DNA of 64,000 nt, taken from positions 150,130 to 214,129 of the forward strand of contig DGWD01000042.1 in NCBI GenBank assembly GCA_002395155.1. The letters run 5' to 3'. Shown piece after piece: positions 62,067-64,000 of the stretch (the first letter of the stretch is position 1; each line of letters starts with the position of its first letter). This stretch comes from Treponema sp. UBA4267 (GTDB taxonomy: Bacteria > Spirochaetota > Spirochaetia > Treponematales > Treponemataceae). The notes beneath the pieces were generated by a model, which was given only the letters and a program-made list of their open reading frames with translations, had not been told where the DNA came from and searched no databases. The translations under genes were made by a program, and so were the position numbers.

Positions 62067-63209
62067 ATGGATTTAGTTGAAAATAGTGGGAATGGAGAAT
62101 TGCAAGTAGAAATTATTCCGAAAGAAACTTCAATGCGTATAACATCATTAAGATTCTTATTGGCTATTTTTGTTGTTTTTATACATAACAATTTTACAGT
62201 TGAATATATAGCACAATTAGTAGAACATGGGGCAGAAGAAATATATTTTAAACCAAATATAGTAAGTGAATGGATACAATTAGTAATTACACAGGGAATT
62301 ACTCAATGTGCGGTACCATTGTTCTTTTTATTTGCAGCATATTTACAGGCAAGAAAAGCAGATTGTTATAAGACTTTATTAAAAAAGAAACTGAAGACTC
62401 TAGTAATACCTTATGTTTTATGGATTTCATTAAATGGCATTTATTTTGGTTTTGGAAAATTAATTTTAATAAAAATATTTCCAAGTCTTTTTCAAAATCA
62501 TGAAATTGATATGTTTATATGGACAAAGTGGGATTGGTTTCACAAGATTATTGGATATGGAACAGGTGATGGTATACCTGAATTTGCCGGTCAATTTTGG
62601 TTTGTTCGAGATTTATTTATTCTTGTAATTGTTTCGCCAATTATTCAATTTTTATTAAAAAATTTTAAACTAGGCTTTTTTATTCTAGTTTTTATTACAT
62701 ATATCTTAAAAATAAATGTTTATTTTGTTAGAACCGAAGCTCTATTCTTTTATGTTTCGGGCTTATATTGGGGATATTATAATTTCAATTTATTTAAAAT
62801 AATTGATGAAATCAAATTCTCTGAAGTAATAATAGTGTGGATTTTTTCATTCTTATGGGAATTTATAGGTTTTGGTGAGGGAAATGCAATTGGAAGTTTT
62901 ACAGAATTATCTTCTTGTGTTTTATTTCTAAAACTTTCGGCAAATATTATCAAAAATGAAAAAATATATAATATAGCAAATTATCTTTCTGGTTTTTCAT
63001 TCTTCTTATATGCAATTCATATGCCATTACTAAATGAGTACTTAAAGAAGTTGTGGATACACTTTTTCCCAATGAAAAACGAATTTTTCTGTCTTTTTGA
63101 ATATTTTGGTGTAACAATTTTGACTGTCGTAATAGGAACTGGTATTGGAATTGTGTTAAAGAAAATTTGCCCAAAACTATTTGTACTATTAAATGGTGGC
63201 AGAAAATAA
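62067..63209 (+). CDS. Acyltransferase-3 family membrane protein
   Basis: The protein is 380 residues from ATG 62067, chosen because GGAGG lies 8 bases upstream. After a short cytoplasmic start it has about ten helices: RITSLRFLLAIFVVFIHNN is the family entry with the conserved R and H, and AGQFWFVRDLFILVIVSP the F-W-F-x-R-D motif. It probably O-acetylates a surface sugar, in line with the MBOAT pair nearby. It is more AT-rich than its neighbours. Confidence 0.88.
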   Translation: MDLVENSGNGELQVEIIPKETSMRITSLRFLLAIFVVFIHNNFTVEYIAQLVEHGAEEIYFKPNIVSEWIQLVITQGITQCAVPLFFLFAAYLQARKADCYKTLLKKKLKTLVIPYVLWISLNGIYFGFGKLILIKIFPSLFQNHEIDMFIWTKWDWFHKIIGYGTGDGIPEFAGQFWFVRDLFILVIVSPIIQFLLKNFKLGFFILVFITYILKINVYFVRTEALFFYVSGLYWGYYNFNLFKIIDEIKFSEVIIVWIFSFLWEFIGFGEGNAIGSFTELSSCVLFLKLSANIIKNEKIYNIANYLSGFSFFLYAIHMPLLNEYLKKLWIHFFPMKNEFFCLFEYFGVTILTVVIGTGIGIVLKKICPKLFVLLNGGRK

Positions 63210-63389
63210 TAATCTTTAAAATATAATACCGTCCTTCGACAGTCTTTCTAAAAATTCTAAAACAAGTTCAGAATAACATCAAATTGTAATTGCGTTAGCA
63301 ATTCCGAATCTGTGTGTGTCGCACGTAAGCGTGCTTACCGAGTTTTGAGTTTCGCAAGCGAACCTCAAAACTCGCACGGCATCGCAAAT
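63210..63389. repeat. Hairpin-rich spacer between convergent genes
   Basis: Hairpins GCACG-TAAG-CGTGC (63321-63334) and a 17-bp-type structure CGAGTTTTGAG/CTCAAAACTCG (63339-63374) with an inner TTCGC/GCGAA pair. The second begins 16 bases beyond the carB stop but has no T run. It resembles the CGAGTTT/AAACTCG hairpin in the cassette at 1764-1939. Confidence 0.5.
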
Positions 63390-64000
63390 TTACTTTATCA
63401 GAGCATGATATTCCTGCAGAGACTTAACTCCACCTTCACCACCATTACCATTCTTTACTGACTCAATTCCTTTAACAGCAGCCAAAGCTCCGGCGAGTGT
63501 TGTGATGTAGCTTACCTTGTACTTGAGACATGCTTTGCGGATTGTCTTACGGTCTTCGGCATAGTTTCTCTTTGCTTTTGGTGTGTTGATTACGAGGCAA
63601 ACGTCCTTGTTCATAATCAAATCTACAACGTCTGGGCGGCCGGCACCAATCTTGTTTACAACTTCGCACTTGATTCCGTTTGAGTTGTAGAAGTCTGCAG
63701 TGCCCTGAGTTCCAATCAAAGTGAAGCCGAGGTCTTTCAAAGTTTTACCGATGAAGAGTACTTGATCTTTCTGACCTTCCTTGTTTGAAAGGGAAATAAG
63801 AACCTTCTTGTTTTCCCAGGCAGCTGGTGCGTGTGGGAGCTCTGAACCGGCAGCTTCCTGTGCCTTGTAGAAGGCGAGTGGGAAGGTTTCTGCGAGGCCA
63901 AGAACTTCACCTGTAGAACGCATTTCTGGTCCGAGGATTGGGTCAACTCCAGGGAAGCGTGCCCATGGAAGAACAGCTTCTTTTGCTCCGTAGTAAGGAA
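63390..64000 (-). CDS. carB: Carbamoyl-phosphate synthase large subunit, C-terminal part
   Basis: The 5' part lies beyond the window. The visible 203 codons cover the end of the second ATP-grasp unit (PGVDPILGPEMRSTGEVLGL) and the MGS-like allosteric domain (VLISLSNKEGQKDQVLFIGK, GTQGTADFY, KIGAGRPDVVDLI, INTPKAKRNYAEDRKTIR). It makes carbamoyl phosphate for arginine and pyrimidine synthesis. The tail has an unusual Gly/Asn-rich stretch (NGNGGEGGV). Confidence 0.95.
   Translation of the reverse strand, partial: PYYGAKEAVLPWARFPGVDPILGPEMRSTGEVLGLAETFPLAFYKAQEAAGSELPHAPAAWENKKVLISLSNKEGQKDQVLFIGKTLKDLGFTLIGTQGTADFYNSNGIKCEVVNKIGAGRPDVVDLIMNKDVCLVINTPKAKRNYAEDRKTIRKACLKYKVSYITTLAGALAAVKGIESVKNGNGGEGGVKSLQEYHALIK

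Overview
The window is AT-rich and holds the chromosomal origin region of a saccharolytic spirochaete, most likely a gut or rumen Treponema. The evidence is the gene order rpmH-rnpA-yidD-yidC-jag beside DUF721-recF-dnaN-dnaA and divergent gyrB-gyrA, many lipoproteins with spirochaete-like lipoboxes, a cyclophilin-FKBP lipoprotein, and an HD-GYP protein with a 7TM sensor. The assignment is by family resemblance only. No rRNA or tRNA gene was seen.

Left part (1-12.4 kb): asnB (partial, with a leader terminator), then a zone of gene decay: a lipase with a 1-base frameshift, a phospholipase-D remnant, a 161-bp duplication with a truncated second copy, a NUDIX gene with an amber stop, and an internally deleted flavin reductase. 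Intact genes here are a DUF5058-type membrane pair plus M20 peptidase operon, a Cof-type HAD phosphatase, and mntP-ykgJ downstream of a yybP-ykoY manganese riboswitch.

Middle (12.4-39 kb): a MarR regulator divergent from a MATE exporter; an esterase; an HD-GYP protein; two more MATE exporters; another HAD phosphatase; NudC; GH32 beta-fructosidase; a NusG-II/Gx-transporter pair; a GH120 beta-xylosidase; an M16 peptidase lipoprotein; a livKHMGF plus CBS-ACT branched-chain amino-acid operon; DUF763; metF; and the cyclophilin-FKBP lipoprotein.

Origin region (39-53 kb): the leftward genes run from dnaA through dnaN and recF to jag. A well-formed oriC lies between dnaA and dnaN: an AT-rich unwinding stretch, TAG/TAA DnaA-trios and DnaA boxes in the expected geometry. 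gyrBA runs rightward. Downstream of gyrA is about 1 kb without genes. It holds a candidate small RNA, a second DnaA-box cluster and eleven parS-like sites within about 790 bp, the last four spaced exactly 59 bp apart. This is the most unusual feature of the window.

Right part (53-64 kb): GH43, GNAT, azlCD, a DHH phosphoesterase, a lipoprotein with dCMP deaminase, an MBOAT/AlgX-type polysaccharide O-acetylation pair, an XRE regulator divergent from an acyltransferase-3, and the 3' end of carB. Most genes here run leftward, against the expected rightward fork.

Two dispersed repeat families run through the window. One is a 13-bp motif, GGGGACAGACCCC (13 exact copies, all between 1.7 and 36.3 kb). 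It occurs in intergenic DNA and inside genes, and in genes always on the coding strand. The other is a roughly 76-bp double-hairpin element in five copies. Each copy abuts the 3' side of an intrinsic terminator or similar hairpin in the same relative orientation, which suggests a non-autonomous mobile element that targets hairpin/T-tract sites.
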